41,557 nt of DNA from Acidobacteriota bacterium (GTDB lineage Bacteria > Acidobacteriota > Terriglobia > 20CM-2-55-15), in contig JAJEEE010000075.1 of assembly GCA_022821145.1 (NCBI GenBank), positions 1 through 41,557 on the forward strand, given 5' to 3'. Every line of letters begins with the position of its first letter. The stretch's first letter is position 1. The notes under the pieces are model-generated. The model did no database searches and had not been told where the DNA came from. It saw only the letters and a list, made by a program, of their open reading frames with translations. Below, piece by piece: positions 7,708-15,268 of this stretch. Made by a program: the position numbers and the translations under genes.

Positions 7708-8997
7708 CTATCCCCGGCGCGGCCCCCGCGGACGGAAGCTGCGCCATCCGGACCGGGCCGAACGGGACGGCTTCCCGTTCCCGTTGTAGAGAACCGCGAT
7801 CGCGGACGAATGGTACGGTTGCGCCTCGATCACCTCGATGGCCGACTCCGTCGCCGTCCGGATCTCGTTCAGGAGCGGCACCTCGGAGACGTCGCAGAAG
7901 GACAGGGCGACGCCCGCGGCGCCGGCTCGGGCCGTCCGGCCGATCCGGTGGACGTAGTGCTCCCGGTTCGGCGGCATCTCGTAGTTGATGACGTGCGTGA
8001 TGTCGTCGACGTCGATTCCGCGGGCCATGACGTCGGTGGCGATCAGAACCCTCACCTTGCCGGTCGCGAACGCGTTGAGAGCGCGCTGCCGGGCCGTCTG
8101 GTTCTTGTCCGAGTGGATGGAGTCGGCGGACGCGCCGGCGGCGGCCACGTGCTGCAGCACGCGGTCGGCTTCCATCTTGGTGCGCGTGAACACGAGCGCC
8201 CGCTTCACCTCGGCGTCGTCCAGGACGTGCGTCAACAGCGCGCGCTTGTTCATCAGGGAGACGAACATCGCGCGCTGGGAAATGTTGTCGGCGATCTTCG
8301 CCGGCGGAGCGACCGACACGCGCACCGGATCGCGCAGCATCGAGCGGGCCAGGGAGAGGACCGCGTCCGACATCGTGGCCGAGAAGAACATCGTCTGGCG
8401 TTCCCGCGGCACGCGGCTGACGATGCGTTGCACGTCCTCGATGAACCCCATGTCCAGCATCCGGTCGGCCTCGTCCAGGACCAGAACCTCCACCGCGTCG
8501 AGCTTCAGACGGCCCTGGCGCATCAGGTCGAGAATACGGCCGGGCGTGCCGACGATCACGTCGGCCCCGCGCTTGAGGGCCGCGATCTGCCCCCGCTCGG
8601 GAACGCCGCCGACGATGACGGCGCCCTTGAGCCGAAGGTCGCCGGCATACCGCCGGAAGCTGTCCTCGACCTGGACCGCCAGTTCCCGGGTCGGCGTCAG
8701 CACCAGCGCCTGGGCGCCCTCGTGAAGCGTCTGGATCGTCGGCAACGCGAACGCGGCCGTCTTGCCGGTGCCGGTCTCGGCCGTCGCCAGCAGGTCGCGG
8801 CCCTGGAGCAACAGGGGAATGGCCTCCCGCTGGATGGGGGTCGGGCAGACGTAACCCTCCTCGTCGAGGGCGCCGAGCAGCCGCGGATGGATGCCGAGGC
8901 TCTCGAAGCTTTCCGTCGGCGCCGTCCCGTCGGTGTCGCTTTCGGGCGCCGTGCGCGGGGGCGAAGAATCGTCCGGAAGGACTTCAGTCAGGCTCAT
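7708..8997 (-). CDS. DEAD-box ATP-dependent RNA helicase (RhlE-like)
   Basis: A 429-residue helicase with every core motif: Q-motif region (FESLGIHPRLLGALDEEGY, then PTPIQREAIP), Walker A AETGTGKT, PTRELA, TPGR, DEAD in VLVLDEADRMLDMGF, SAT in FFSATM, ARGIDVDDI and HRIGRTARAG. Such proteins unwind short RNA duplexes in ribosome assembly, mRNA turnover and cold adaptation. The N-terminal 35 residues are acidic and Ser/Pro-rich. The C terminus is short and basic (RSGWRSFRPRGPRRG), as in RhlE-type proteins that use a basic tail for RNA contact. The ATG at 8997 is chosen; a GTG at 9033 would add 12 residues. The end is convergent with the DUF1080 gene, 19 bp apart. Confidence 0.95.
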   Translation of the reverse strand: MSLTEVLPDDSSPPRTAPESDTDGTAPTESFESLGIHPRLLGALDEEGYVCPTPIQREAIPLLLQGRDLLATAETGTGKTAAFALPTIQTLHEGAQALVLTPTRELAVQVEDSFRRYAGDLRLKGAVIVGGVPERGQIAALKRGADVIVGTPGRILDLMRQGRLKLDAVEVLVLDEADRMLDMGFIEDVQRIVSRVPRERQTMFFSATMSDAVLSLARSMLRDPVRVSVAPPAKIADNISQRAMFVSLMNKRALLTHVLDDAEVKRALVFTRTKMEADRVLQHVAAAGASADSIHSDKNQTARQRALNAFATGKVRVLIATDVMARGIDVDDITHVINYEMPPNREHYVHRIGRTARAGAAGVALSFCDVSEVPLLNEIRTATESAIEVIEAQPYHSSAIAVLYNGNGKPSRSARSGWRSFRPRGPRRG

Positions 8998-9236
8998 CTC
9001 CCACCAGACTAGCGCAATCCGGCGGCTTTTCACAACCGCCGCGGGCGGCCGCCGACGTTCGGCCGTTCCGTCTCAGGGATGCGGAGTGTGGCGTCTTGGC
9101 CATGGCCGTTCGGGTAGGCACACTGATTTTTTCCCGAAAAGCGGTGCTGTCGGCGGGGTTTTCGGGCGCGTTCGGGCTAACATCGTTCGTGGCCCTCACT
9201 GTGTTTCGCACGCGCCCTTCGACAAGGAGACCGACC

Positions 9237-12179
9237 ATGCGGCTGAATGCTACTGCTCTACGCCTCCGGCGCTTCGTTTCCGCCGGCGCCAAGACATCGC
9301 TAATCGTTCCGTTCCTCGCGGCCATCGGACCCGCGCCGCTGCACGCGCAGACGCCGCCGGAGGCGCAGACGTCGCCGGGGGCGCAGACGTCGCCGGAGGC
9401 GCAGACGCCGCCGGAGGCGCTGCCCGCCGAGGCGTTCACGATCGGCCTGGACGCGCCCGCGCCGTCCAGCCCCCGCGTCGTCGTGGGGGAATTTGCCAAC
9501 GGCTTCCGGTACTTCATTCGCGAGAACCAGGAACCGGAGAACCGGGCCGAGTTGCGGCTCGTGGTGGACGTGGGTTCCGTCGTCGAGGACGACGACCAGT
9601 TGGGTCTGGCCCACTTCCTGGAGCACATGGCGTTCAACGGGACCGCGAACTTCGAGAAGCAGGAACTCGTGGGATTCATGGAATCGATCGGCATGCGCCT
9701 CGGGCCGGGCGTCAACGCCTACACGTCGTTCGACGAGACCGTCTACCAACTGCAGCTCCCCACCGACGATGCCGGGAACATGGAGACGGCGTTCCAGATC
9801 CTCGAGGACTGGGCGACGGCGCTGACGCTGGACGCCGAGGAGATCGAGCTGGAGCGCGGCGTCGTGATCGAGGAGTGGCGGCTGGGACAGGGCGCGCAGA
9901 CGCGCATCCGCGATCAGCAGTTTCCCGTCATCCTCCGGGACTCCCGGTACGCCGAGCGGCTGCCCATCGGAACGCTGGAGAGCATCGAGAACTTCGAGCC
10001 CGAAGCCGTCCGCCGCTTTTACCGCGACTGGTACCGCCCGGAGCTGATGGCCGTCATCGCCGTCGGTGACTTCGACGCGTCGGAGATCGAGCGGCTGATC
10101 GTCGAGCATTTCGAGGACCTCCCGGCATCCGGCGACCCGAGGGAGCGGGTGCGGCACGAGGTTCCCGACCACGACGAGACGCTGTTCACGATCGCGACCG
10201 ATCCCGAGTTGCCCCTGACGCAGGTGGTCGTCTACCACAAGATGCCGCCCGAGGAGGACTGGACGATCGGCGGGTATCGCCGGCGGCTCGTGGAACGGCT
10301 CTACAACGGCATGCTCAACGCCCGGTTCCAGGAGCTCACGCTCGAGCCGGACGCCCCGTTCCTGACGGGTATATCGCAGCACGGCGCCCTGATCCGCCCG
10401 ATGGGCGGCTACATGCTGATGGCGGCGGTCGTGCCCGGCGGCGTCGACCGCGGTCTGGAGGCCCTGTTGGTCGAGGCCGAGCGCGTCGCGCGCTTCGGAT
10501 TCACCGAAGCGGAGCTGGACCGTCAGAAGACCGATCTGCTCCGCAACATGGAGCGGCTGTTCACGAACCGCGACAGCCGGAACTCGGGCGCGTTCGCCGC
10601 CGAGTACATCCGGGCGGTCCTGACCGGCGAGTCCATCCCCGGGGTCGAGTTCGAGTACGCGTTGTACCAGCGGTTCGTTCCGGGAATCACCTTGGACGAG
10701 GTCAACCGGGTCGGCCAGAACTGGATCCGCGACGCCAACCGCGTGGTGGCCGTCAGCGCGCCGGAAGACCCCGCCGTCACCGTGGCGACGGAGGCCGACC
10801 TGTCGGCCGTGATGGACGCCGTTGCGGGCGTCGAGATCACCCCCTACGAGGAAGACACCGTCGACGCGCCGCTGTTGGCCGAGGTTCCGGCCGGCTCCCC
10901 GATCGTCGCCGAGCGCGAGCTCGAAGGCGGCCTGACCGAGTGGAACCTTGCCAACGGCATCACGGTCGTGTTGAAGCCGACGGACTTCCAGCAGGACCAG
11001 ATCGTCTTCCAGGGGTTCAGCCCGGGCGGGACCTCCCTGGCCAGCGACGAGGACTACGTCGCCGCGGACACGGCCGTGACCGTGATCGCCGCGGGCGGCC
11101 TCGGTCCGTTCAACACGATCGACCTCCAGCGGGAGTTGACCGGCAAGGTCGCCAACGCCATGCCCTACGTCACCGACTACGAGGAAGGTATCCGGGGCAA
11201 CGCCTCGCCGGCCGACCTGGAAACGATGTTCCAGTTGATCTACCTGCGCGTGACGGAGCCCAGGGCGGACGAGGCCTTTTTCGGGCTCTTCCAGACACAG
11301 ATGCGGACGGTGCTGGCCAACCGCGACGCCGATCCGGGAGCGGCGCTGACCGACACGTTCAACCGCATCCTCTACCAGGACCACCCGCGCCGCCAGCCGC
11401 CGTCGGTCGAGATGATCGACGAGACCGACCTGGCCCGGTCGATGGCCTTCTACGAGGACCGGTTCGCCGACGCGGACGACTACACGTTCGTCTTCGTCGG
11501 CAACATGGACCTCGACGTCATGCGGCCGCTGGTGGAGACCTACGTCGGCGGCCTGCCGGTGACGGACCGGGAGGAGACCTGGCGCGACGTCGGCATTCGC
11601 AACCCGACGGGAGTGATCACCGAGACCGTGAACCGGGGAATCGAGCCGCAGAGCCAGACGCGCATCGCGTTCACGGGCCCGTTCGACATCGCCGACCAGG
11701 CCGAGCGCACCCGGCTGACGGCCACGGCGCAGTTGCTGCAGACGCGGCTGCGCGACGTCATGCGGGAGGAGCTCGGGGGCACCTACAGCGTGGGCGTGAG
11801 CCCGCAGCAGGCGTGGCAGCCGGAAGGCCGCTACACGTTGATGATCAGCTTCGGGTCCGACCCGGAGCGCGCCGCGGACCTGGCGGAGACGCTGTTCGCC
11901 GAGATCGAGGCGCTGAAGGCCGACGGGCCCGAGGCCGACGAACTGGCCGACACGCGCGAGGCGATGCTGCGGACCCACGAGACGCGGCTGGAGAACAACA
12001 ACTTCTGGCTGACGCAGCTCGCCTTCGCCTACCGGTTCGGAGAGGACCCGGGCGCCGGGGCGATCCTGTCGTACGCGGACTCGGTCGAGGCGTTGACCGA
12101 GGCCGACATCCAGGCGGGCATGCAGCAGTACTTCGACACGGACAACTACATCCACGTGACGCTGCTGCCTGAAGAGTAG
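9237..12179 (+). CDS. M16 family zinc metallopeptidase, two-domain, secreted
   Basis: A 980-residue protein with signal peptide (cleavage near LHAQ). AAGGAGA lies 7 bases before the ATG at 9237, ruling out longer starts. After the signal come four hexapeptide repeats (QT-P/S-P-E/G-A), probably a flexible linker. The first M16 domain has the inverted zinc motif H126-F-L-E129-H130 and the third ligand, likely E206, in ELERGVVIEEW. The second half repeats the fold (from about residue 560) but has no HxxEH, as usual for the inactive half of pitrilysin-like pairs. Its C-terminal part keeps GGTYSVGVSPQQ, the substrate-binding segment. These peptidases clear peptides in the periplasm. It appears monocistronic. 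Confidence 0.93.
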   Translation: MRLNATALRLRRFVSAGAKTSLIVPFLAAIGPAPLHAQTPPEAQTSPGAQTSPEAQTPPEALPAEAFTIGLDAPAPSSPRVVVGEFANGFRYFIRENQEPENRAELRLVVDVGSVVEDDDQLGLAHFLEHMAFNGTANFEKQELVGFMESIGMRLGPGVNAYTSFDETVYQLQLPTDDAGNMETAFQILEDWATALTLDAEEIELERGVVIEEWRLGQGAQTRIRDQQFPVILRDSRYAERLPIGTLESIENFEPEAVRRFYRDWYRPELMAVIAVGDFDASEIERLIVEHFEDLPASGDPRERVRHEVPDHDETLFTIATDPELPLTQVVVYHKMPPEEDWTIGGYRRRLVERLYNGMLNARFQELTLEPDAPFLTGISQHGALIRPMGGYMLMAAVVPGGVDRGLEALLVEAERVARFGFTEAELDRQKTDLLRNMERLFTNRDSRNSGAFAAEYIRAVLTGESIPGVEFEYALYQRFVPGITLDEVNRVGQNWIRDANRVVAVSAPEDPAVTVATEADLSAVMDAVAGVEITPYEEDTVDAPLLAEVPAGSPIVAERELEGGLTEWNLANGITVVLKPTDFQQDQIVFQGFSPGGTSLASDEDYVAADTAVTVIAAGGLGPFNTIDLQRELTGKVANAMPYVTDYEEGIRGNASPADLETMFQLIYLRVTEPRADEAFFGLFQTQMRTVLANRDADPGAALTDTFNRILYQDHPRRQPPSVEMIDETDLARSMAFYEDRFADADDYTFVFVGNMDLDVMRPLVETYVGGLPVTDREETWRDVGIRNPTGVITETVNRGIEPQSQTRIAFTGPFDIADQAERTRLTATAQLLQTRLRDVMREELGGTYSVGVSPQQAWQPEGRYTLMISFGSDPERAADLAETLFAEIEALKADGPEADELADTREAMLRTHETRLENNNFWLTQLAFAYRFGEDPGAGAILSYADSVEALTEADIQAGMQQYFDTDNYIHVTLLPEE
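9348..9419 (+). repeat. Four 18-bp in-frame repeats in the M16 peptidase gene
   Basis: Four tandem 18-base units read QTPPEA, QTSPGA, QTSPEA and QTPPEA. They differ by a few bases only and sit just after the signal-peptide cleavage site, so length changes would alter only the linker. Confidence 0.85.
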
Positions 12180-12187
12180 GCGTCACA

Positions 12188-12216
12188 GGCGGCGGGCCGG
12201 GTTCCGGCTCGCCGCC
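12188..12216. terminator. GC-rich hairpin between convergent genes, candidate bidirectional terminator
   Basis: GGCGGCG at 12188-12194 pairs with CGCCGCC at 12210-12216, and after one mismatch GCC pairs with GGC across a 7-base loop. It fills most of the 41 bp between the M16 stop (12179) and the stop of the convergent Rieske-fusion gene (12221). There is no U-tract on either side, so intrinsic termination is not proven. Confidence 0.45.
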
Positions 12217-12220
12217 GGCG

Positions 12221-13804
12221 CTATCCGAAATCCCGCGCCACCAGCGCGATCGCCTGCCGGGCCAGCCGGCGGACGTGCTTGCCCTTGATCGGGGAGTTCA
12301 GGAACCGGTTCAGTGCGGCCCGTAGCGCGTGCCCGCACGATGGGGACGCGGGCCCGGACTCGTCTTCCACCGCGGCGGCGGTCTTGAGGAGATGGACGGC
12401 GAAGATCGGCTCCCGCATGCCGTGGTCGAGAAGCTTCTCCCGGATGCTCTGGAAAAACGCGTCAGGATCGTCGACACGCCATTCCGCCGTGGACACGTCG
12501 GCGTCGATGAACCCGTGGTTGCGGCCGAGGAAACACGCCATCTGGAGCAGCCCGTGCGGCCAGAGGCGCGGATACCGGCTGCAGGTCCGGCGGACGGCGT
12601 TCGAGAACGTCAGCCCGTGCGTGAAGTCCAGCCACCCGACGTTGCGGCTGACCGGGTTGTCGTAGGCGACGCCGAAACCGGTGTCGAAGTGGAGCATGTT
12701 CAAGGCGAGCGCTTCCAGCATTGTGTCGTAGACCGCCTCCGGCGACGACGAGGACAGCGCGGCGTGTAGCCAATCGATCGCGGCCGGCAGGCTGGCCGGA
12801 AACGGTACCTCCGGACGTCGGTCCGCCGCCGCCGGTCGTGGAATGTCCCTCAGCGCCTCCAGCGCCGGAGCGTACGCCTTGAATTCGGGAATCCGGTCCT
12901 CGCGCGTCGTGTAGATCAGGTGGCGCGCCATCGGCAGCACGACGGCGCGCTCGATCCCGTCGCCCAGCATGTCGACCAGTTGCCCGGCCTTGACACAGTA
13001 GATCAGCGAGTGCCCGAAGTCGTTGTAGTGGGCCAGCGCCGCCCGCGCGAAGGCCTCTTCCATGTCCGCCCAGTGCAGCCCGTCGGCCAGGGCGCGCGCC
13101 GCCATGGACTCGGCCGCCGCCGCGTCCTCGCGCTCGATCGCGTCGACGAAGGCGTCGTCGTCGAAACGCGCGCCCGGCGCCGGATAGGAATACGTCGGCT
13201 GGCGCAAGCTGTCGAACGCCAGGTGGTCCACGGCTTCGGACAGACAGATCACGCGCGGCTCCAACTCGGGTCCCAGTGATCGGGAAAGACTCAGCCAATC
13301 GGCCGCGCCGGCCATGGCGTGGCCCGCGCCGAACTCGAGCCGATCTTCGGACCAGGCGAGCGCTTCACGCAGCGCGTCTTCCGGATCCAGCCCGTGGAAG
13401 TGCAGGCGCGCGATTTCGCGGCACGTCCGGCCGAAGTTCCGTTCGTCGAACGCCGTCCGAAGGCCGCGGAGCGTCTCGCGCCGAGCCTCATCGGCCGAGG
13501 GCGCGGTGAGGTCGACCAGCACGTGTCCGTCCTCGATCCGCGCCGGGTAGGCGCGCACGTTGTCGCCGCCCAGCACGCACTCGCCGTCCTCGAGCCGGAA
13601 CTTCCAGTTGTGCCAGTTGCAGGTCAGGACGCAGTCGCCGCCGACGTGGCCGAGCGAGAGGGGGTAGCCTTCGTGCGGGCACCGGTTGTCGACGGCGAAG
13701 ACCCGCGCGCCCACGCGGAACAGGCTGATCTGGAGGGGCGGACGGTGGAACACCAGCGGCCCGGCGTCCAGCGCGTCGACCGATGCGGCGCGGACCCAGC
13801 TCAT
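12221..13804 (-). CDS. Rieske 2Fe-2S domain fused to a large His-rich helical domain of unknown function
   Basis: A 527-residue protein without signal peptide. Residues 1-100 form a Rieske ferredoxin-type domain with C42-P-H44 and C62-N-W-H65, both pairs intact. The other 420 residues contain none of the iron-ligand motifs of ring-hydroxylating oxygenases. They look mostly alpha-helical and rich in His. A short motif recurs: FGAGHAMAG (H162), DFGHSLIYC (H265) and DFTHGLTFS (H396), suggesting duplicated helical units. These segments vaguely recall questin-oxidase-like proteins, but I cannot confirm it. A self-contained electron-accepting domain joined to a His-rich domain suggests a redox or metal enzyme. 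AAGGAG lies 9 bases before the ATG. It appears to be transcribed alone. Confidence 0.85.
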   Translation of the reverse strand: MSWVRAASVDALDAGPLVFHRPPLQISLFRVGARVFAVDNRCPHEGYPLSLGHVGGDCVLTCNWHNWKFRLEDGECVLGGDNVRAYPARIEDGHVLVDLTAPSADEARRETLRGLRTAFDERNFGRTCREIARLHFHGLDPEDALREALAWSEDRLEFGAGHAMAGAADWLSLSRSLGPELEPRVICLSEAVDHLAFDSLRQPTYSYPAPGARFDDDAFVDAIEREDAAAAESMAARALADGLHWADMEEAFARAALAHYNDFGHSLIYCVKAGQLVDMLGDGIERAVVLPMARHLIYTTREDRIPEFKAYAPALEALRDIPRPAAADRRPEVPFPASLPAAIDWLHAALSSSSPEAVYDTMLEALALNMLHFDTGFGVAYDNPVSRNVGWLDFTHGLTFSNAVRRTCSRYPRLWPHGLLQMACFLGRNHGFIDADVSTAEWRVDDPDAFFQSIREKLLDHGMREPIFAVHLLKTAAAVEDESGPASPSCGHALRAALNRFLNSPIKGKHVRRLARQAIALVARDFG

Positions 13805-14068
13805 CGCGTGTCGACTCCTTGCATGGCTGCCAGTCTACTTCCGTTGAACGGCGCGCCGAACGGCGCCCATCCGCGCCTGGCGGTCCGCCGCGGTTCCCGA
13901 CCCGAGGCGCCGCGTGTCGGCGGTATAGTATTCTATCGCGTGAGTTCGAGCGTGCCGGGTCGCGGTCACCAAGCGGCGGGGCGGGGGCCACGCCGGCGGG
14001 CTGGATCCAGGCTTCAATGATCGACGGCCGCCGGCGCCAGAGGCGTGGTGGCTGCAAAGGGGCTGGGA

Positions 14069-14290
14069 ATGAACAGGCGACTGACCGCGATCGTCGAACG
14101 CGAAGGGGACGGCTACGTGGCCTTGTGTCCGGAAGTGGACGTGGCCAGCCAGGGTGGCACGGTGTCCGAAGCGCGCGACAACCTGGAGGAAGCCCTGACA
14201 GCGTTCTTCGAGACGGCGTCGGAGGAGGAACTCTCCCGAAGGTTACGCAACGAGGTCTACGTGACGCACGTCGAGGTCGCGGTTGGCTAG
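14069..14290 (+). CDS. hicB: HicB-like antitoxin
   Basis: A 73-residue protein of the HicB/UPF0150 family. It starts RRLTAIVEREGDGYVALCPEVDVASQGGTVSEARDNLEEAL, the partial RNase H-like fold with the conserved GYVALCPE and the G-T-V-x-E-A-x-x-N-L motif. It would bind and neutralise the HicA ribonuclease encoded next, whose start overlaps the end of this gene. No C-terminal DNA-binding domain is present, so autoregulation by this protein alone is uncertain. AAAGGGG precedes the ATG by about 8 bases. Confidence 0.8.
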   Translation: MNRRLTAIVEREGDGYVALCPEVDVASQGGTVSEARDNLEEALTAFFETASEEELSRRLRNEVYVTHVEVAVG

Positions 14291-14456
14291 ATTGCGGGTC
14301 TTGTCCGGTGGGGAAGTTTGTCGAATTCTTGCATCGCACGGTTTCCGGGAAGTCAGACGGCGCGGCAGCCACGTCGTGATGCAAAAGGCCGAGGATGGCG
14401 GCACTATAACCGTACCCGTTCCTGACCATCCCGAACTGCTTTTTGAGTGGACCTGA
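14283..14456 (+). CDS. hicA: HicA-like mRNA interferase toxin, shortened at the C-terminal end
   Basis: A 57-residue frame starting at TTG 14283, overlapping the hicB stop by 8 bases. The N terminus MARLRVLSGGEVCRILASHG is typical of the YcfA/HicA group, followed by FREVRRRGSHVVMQK with the catalytic His in G-S-H, then TITVPVPDHPEL. At that point family members normally have a G-T-L-x-x-I-x-R-Q helix. Here it is missing and the frame ends LFEWT, with the last three codons including the stop lying inside the 3' end of tRNA-Ala on the other strand. Either about 17 codons were deleted internally or the 3' end was replaced at the tRNA. The dsRBD-like fold is probably incomplete, so the toxin may be inactive. 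Confidence 0.65.
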   Translation: MARLRVLSGGEVCRILASHGFREVRRRGSHVVMQKAEDGGTITVPVPDHPELLFEWT

Positions 14457-14520
14457 CGGGGATCGAACCCGTGACCTCATGACTGCCAGTCATGCGCGCT
14501 CCCAGCTGCGCCACAGGCCC
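14448..14520 (-). tRNA. tRNA-Ala, anticodon GGC
   Basis: The minus strand folds as a complete cloverleaf. The acceptor stem GGGCCTG (14520-14514) pairs with CAGGTCC and contains G3-U70, the alanine identity pair. The anticodon stem is CATGA/TCATG with loop CTGGCAG, giving anticodon GGC. The T arm is ACGGG-TTCGATC-CCCGT and the discriminator base is A. The 3' CCA is not encoded. Confidence 0.95.
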
Positions 14521-14606
14521 TCCGGACAACTGATCGTACCGGAAGCGTCCGGCCCGGTCAATTCGACCGCGGCGCTTCGCGGCTCGTATCGTGAAGGCCG
14601 GGCGCC

Positions 14607-14714
14607 ATGACCGTGATCCTCACGATCTTTCTCGTCGGTTTCGTCATCCTGCTCCTCTGGTACTGGATCGTCACGCGCACCGGGTTGCGCGGCGACGGGG
14701 ACGACGACGCGTGA
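14607..14714 (+). CDS. Small single-pass membrane protein, 35 residues
   Basis: Translation gives one hydrophobic helix (residues 2-22, ILTIFLVGFVILLLWYWIV), then a short basic stretch (TRTGLR) and an acidic end GDGDDDA. This order predicts insertion with the C terminus in the cytoplasm if the positive-inside rule holds. A weak AAGG lies about 9 bases before the ATG. It sits between tRNA-Ala and the pseudopilin gene, both on the other strand, and no partner is evident. I do not recognise the family. Codon third positions are GC-rich, which supports but does not prove that it is expressed. Confidence 0.4.
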   Translation: MTVILTIFLVGFVILLLWYWIVTRTGLRGDGDDDA

Positions 14715-14720
14715 GGGGCG

Positions 14721-15152
14721 TCATTCCGTCCGCACGCGGCCGCTGCGGCTCACGATGACGCGGCGGCTCATCCCGTCCCGGTTCGAGACCGTGATCGTGG
14801 CCGCCGGCGCCGCATTCCCCAACGGATGGAACTCCGGCCGATTGTTCGCGGTGATCGTCAGCCCGGCCGGAAGCCGGTGCGAGGCGATGGGGATCCAGTC
14901 CGCTTCCTCGCACTCGATCCGGTACGCCGTGTTCGACGTCACCCGCAGGCGGCAGTCCTGGTTCCGCGTCACCGCGAGGACGCGGGCCCGGTGGAGCTCC
15001 GTGCGCACCTGGCCGGCCGTGGCGGCGAGCCGGTAGCTTCGCTGGGCCTGCAGGATGGGCGGCGCCGCCGCGGCCAGGGCGGCGGCGATGACGGCCAGGG
15101 CCAGACACGTTTCGATCAGCGATGCGCCCCGAAGGCGCGCGGGATCGGGCAT
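14721..15152 (-). CDS. Type II secretion/type IV pilus minor pseudopilin (GspH/FimT-like)
   Basis: A 143-residue prepilin-like protein. The leader MPDPARLRG ends in Gly and is followed by ASLIETCLALAVIAAALAAAAPPIL: a prepilin peptidase site (G^ASLIE) with the conserved Glu at +5 and a long hydrophobic helix. The rest, with YRLAATAGQVRTELHRARVLAVTRNQDCRLRV and later GLTITANN and VSRSGRV, fits the GspH/FimT fold, including the region after the helix that marks H-type minor pseudopilins. Such proteins sit at the pilus or pseudopilus tip in the periplasm. No other pilus or secretion genes are in the window, so its machine is encoded elsewhere. Its promoter region is shared with the divergent kinase operon, 116 bp between starts. 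Confidence 0.82.
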   Translation of the reverse strand: MPDPARLRGASLIETCLALAVIAAALAAAAPPILQAQRSYRLAATAGQVRTELHRARVLAVTRNQDCRLRVTSNTAYRIECEEADWIPIASHRLPAGLTITANNRPEFHPLGNAAPAATITVSNRDGMSRRVIVSRSGRVRTE

Positions 15153-15216
15153 GGTCGTTTCTCGGTGGCAAAAGGGAAGGGCGTCATCGATACTACCCCT
15201 GGCCGTGCCGTCGGCG

Positions 15217-15246
15217 TTAGAACAATCTCGACGATCTCCCTATAAT
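15217..15246 (+). promoter_or_regulatory. Candidate sigma-70-type promoter for the CHASE2 kinase operon
   Basis: A perfect -10 hexamer TATAAT lies at 15241-15246, with TTAGAA (4 of 6 matches to TTGACA) at 15217-15222 and an 18-base spacer. In this GC-rich window a perfect TATAAT in the only intergenic gap before a four-gene operon is notable. Predicted transcription starts near 15253, very close to the AGGAG at 15253-15257, so the leader would be short. Confidence 0.45.
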
Positions 15247-15268
15247 CGGGCCAGGAGACGGACACCTC

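Noticed and set aside
9348-9419. 18-bp repeats considered as a CRISPR-like or mobile repeat
   Set aside because: They are contiguous, in frame and without spacers, in a predicted linker of a secreted protein. No CRISPR array was seen anywhere in the window.
9300-12155. 951-codon frame on the minus strand opposite the M16 peptidase
   Set aside because: No family motifs. The plus-strand gene has HxxEH, signal peptide and ribosome site.
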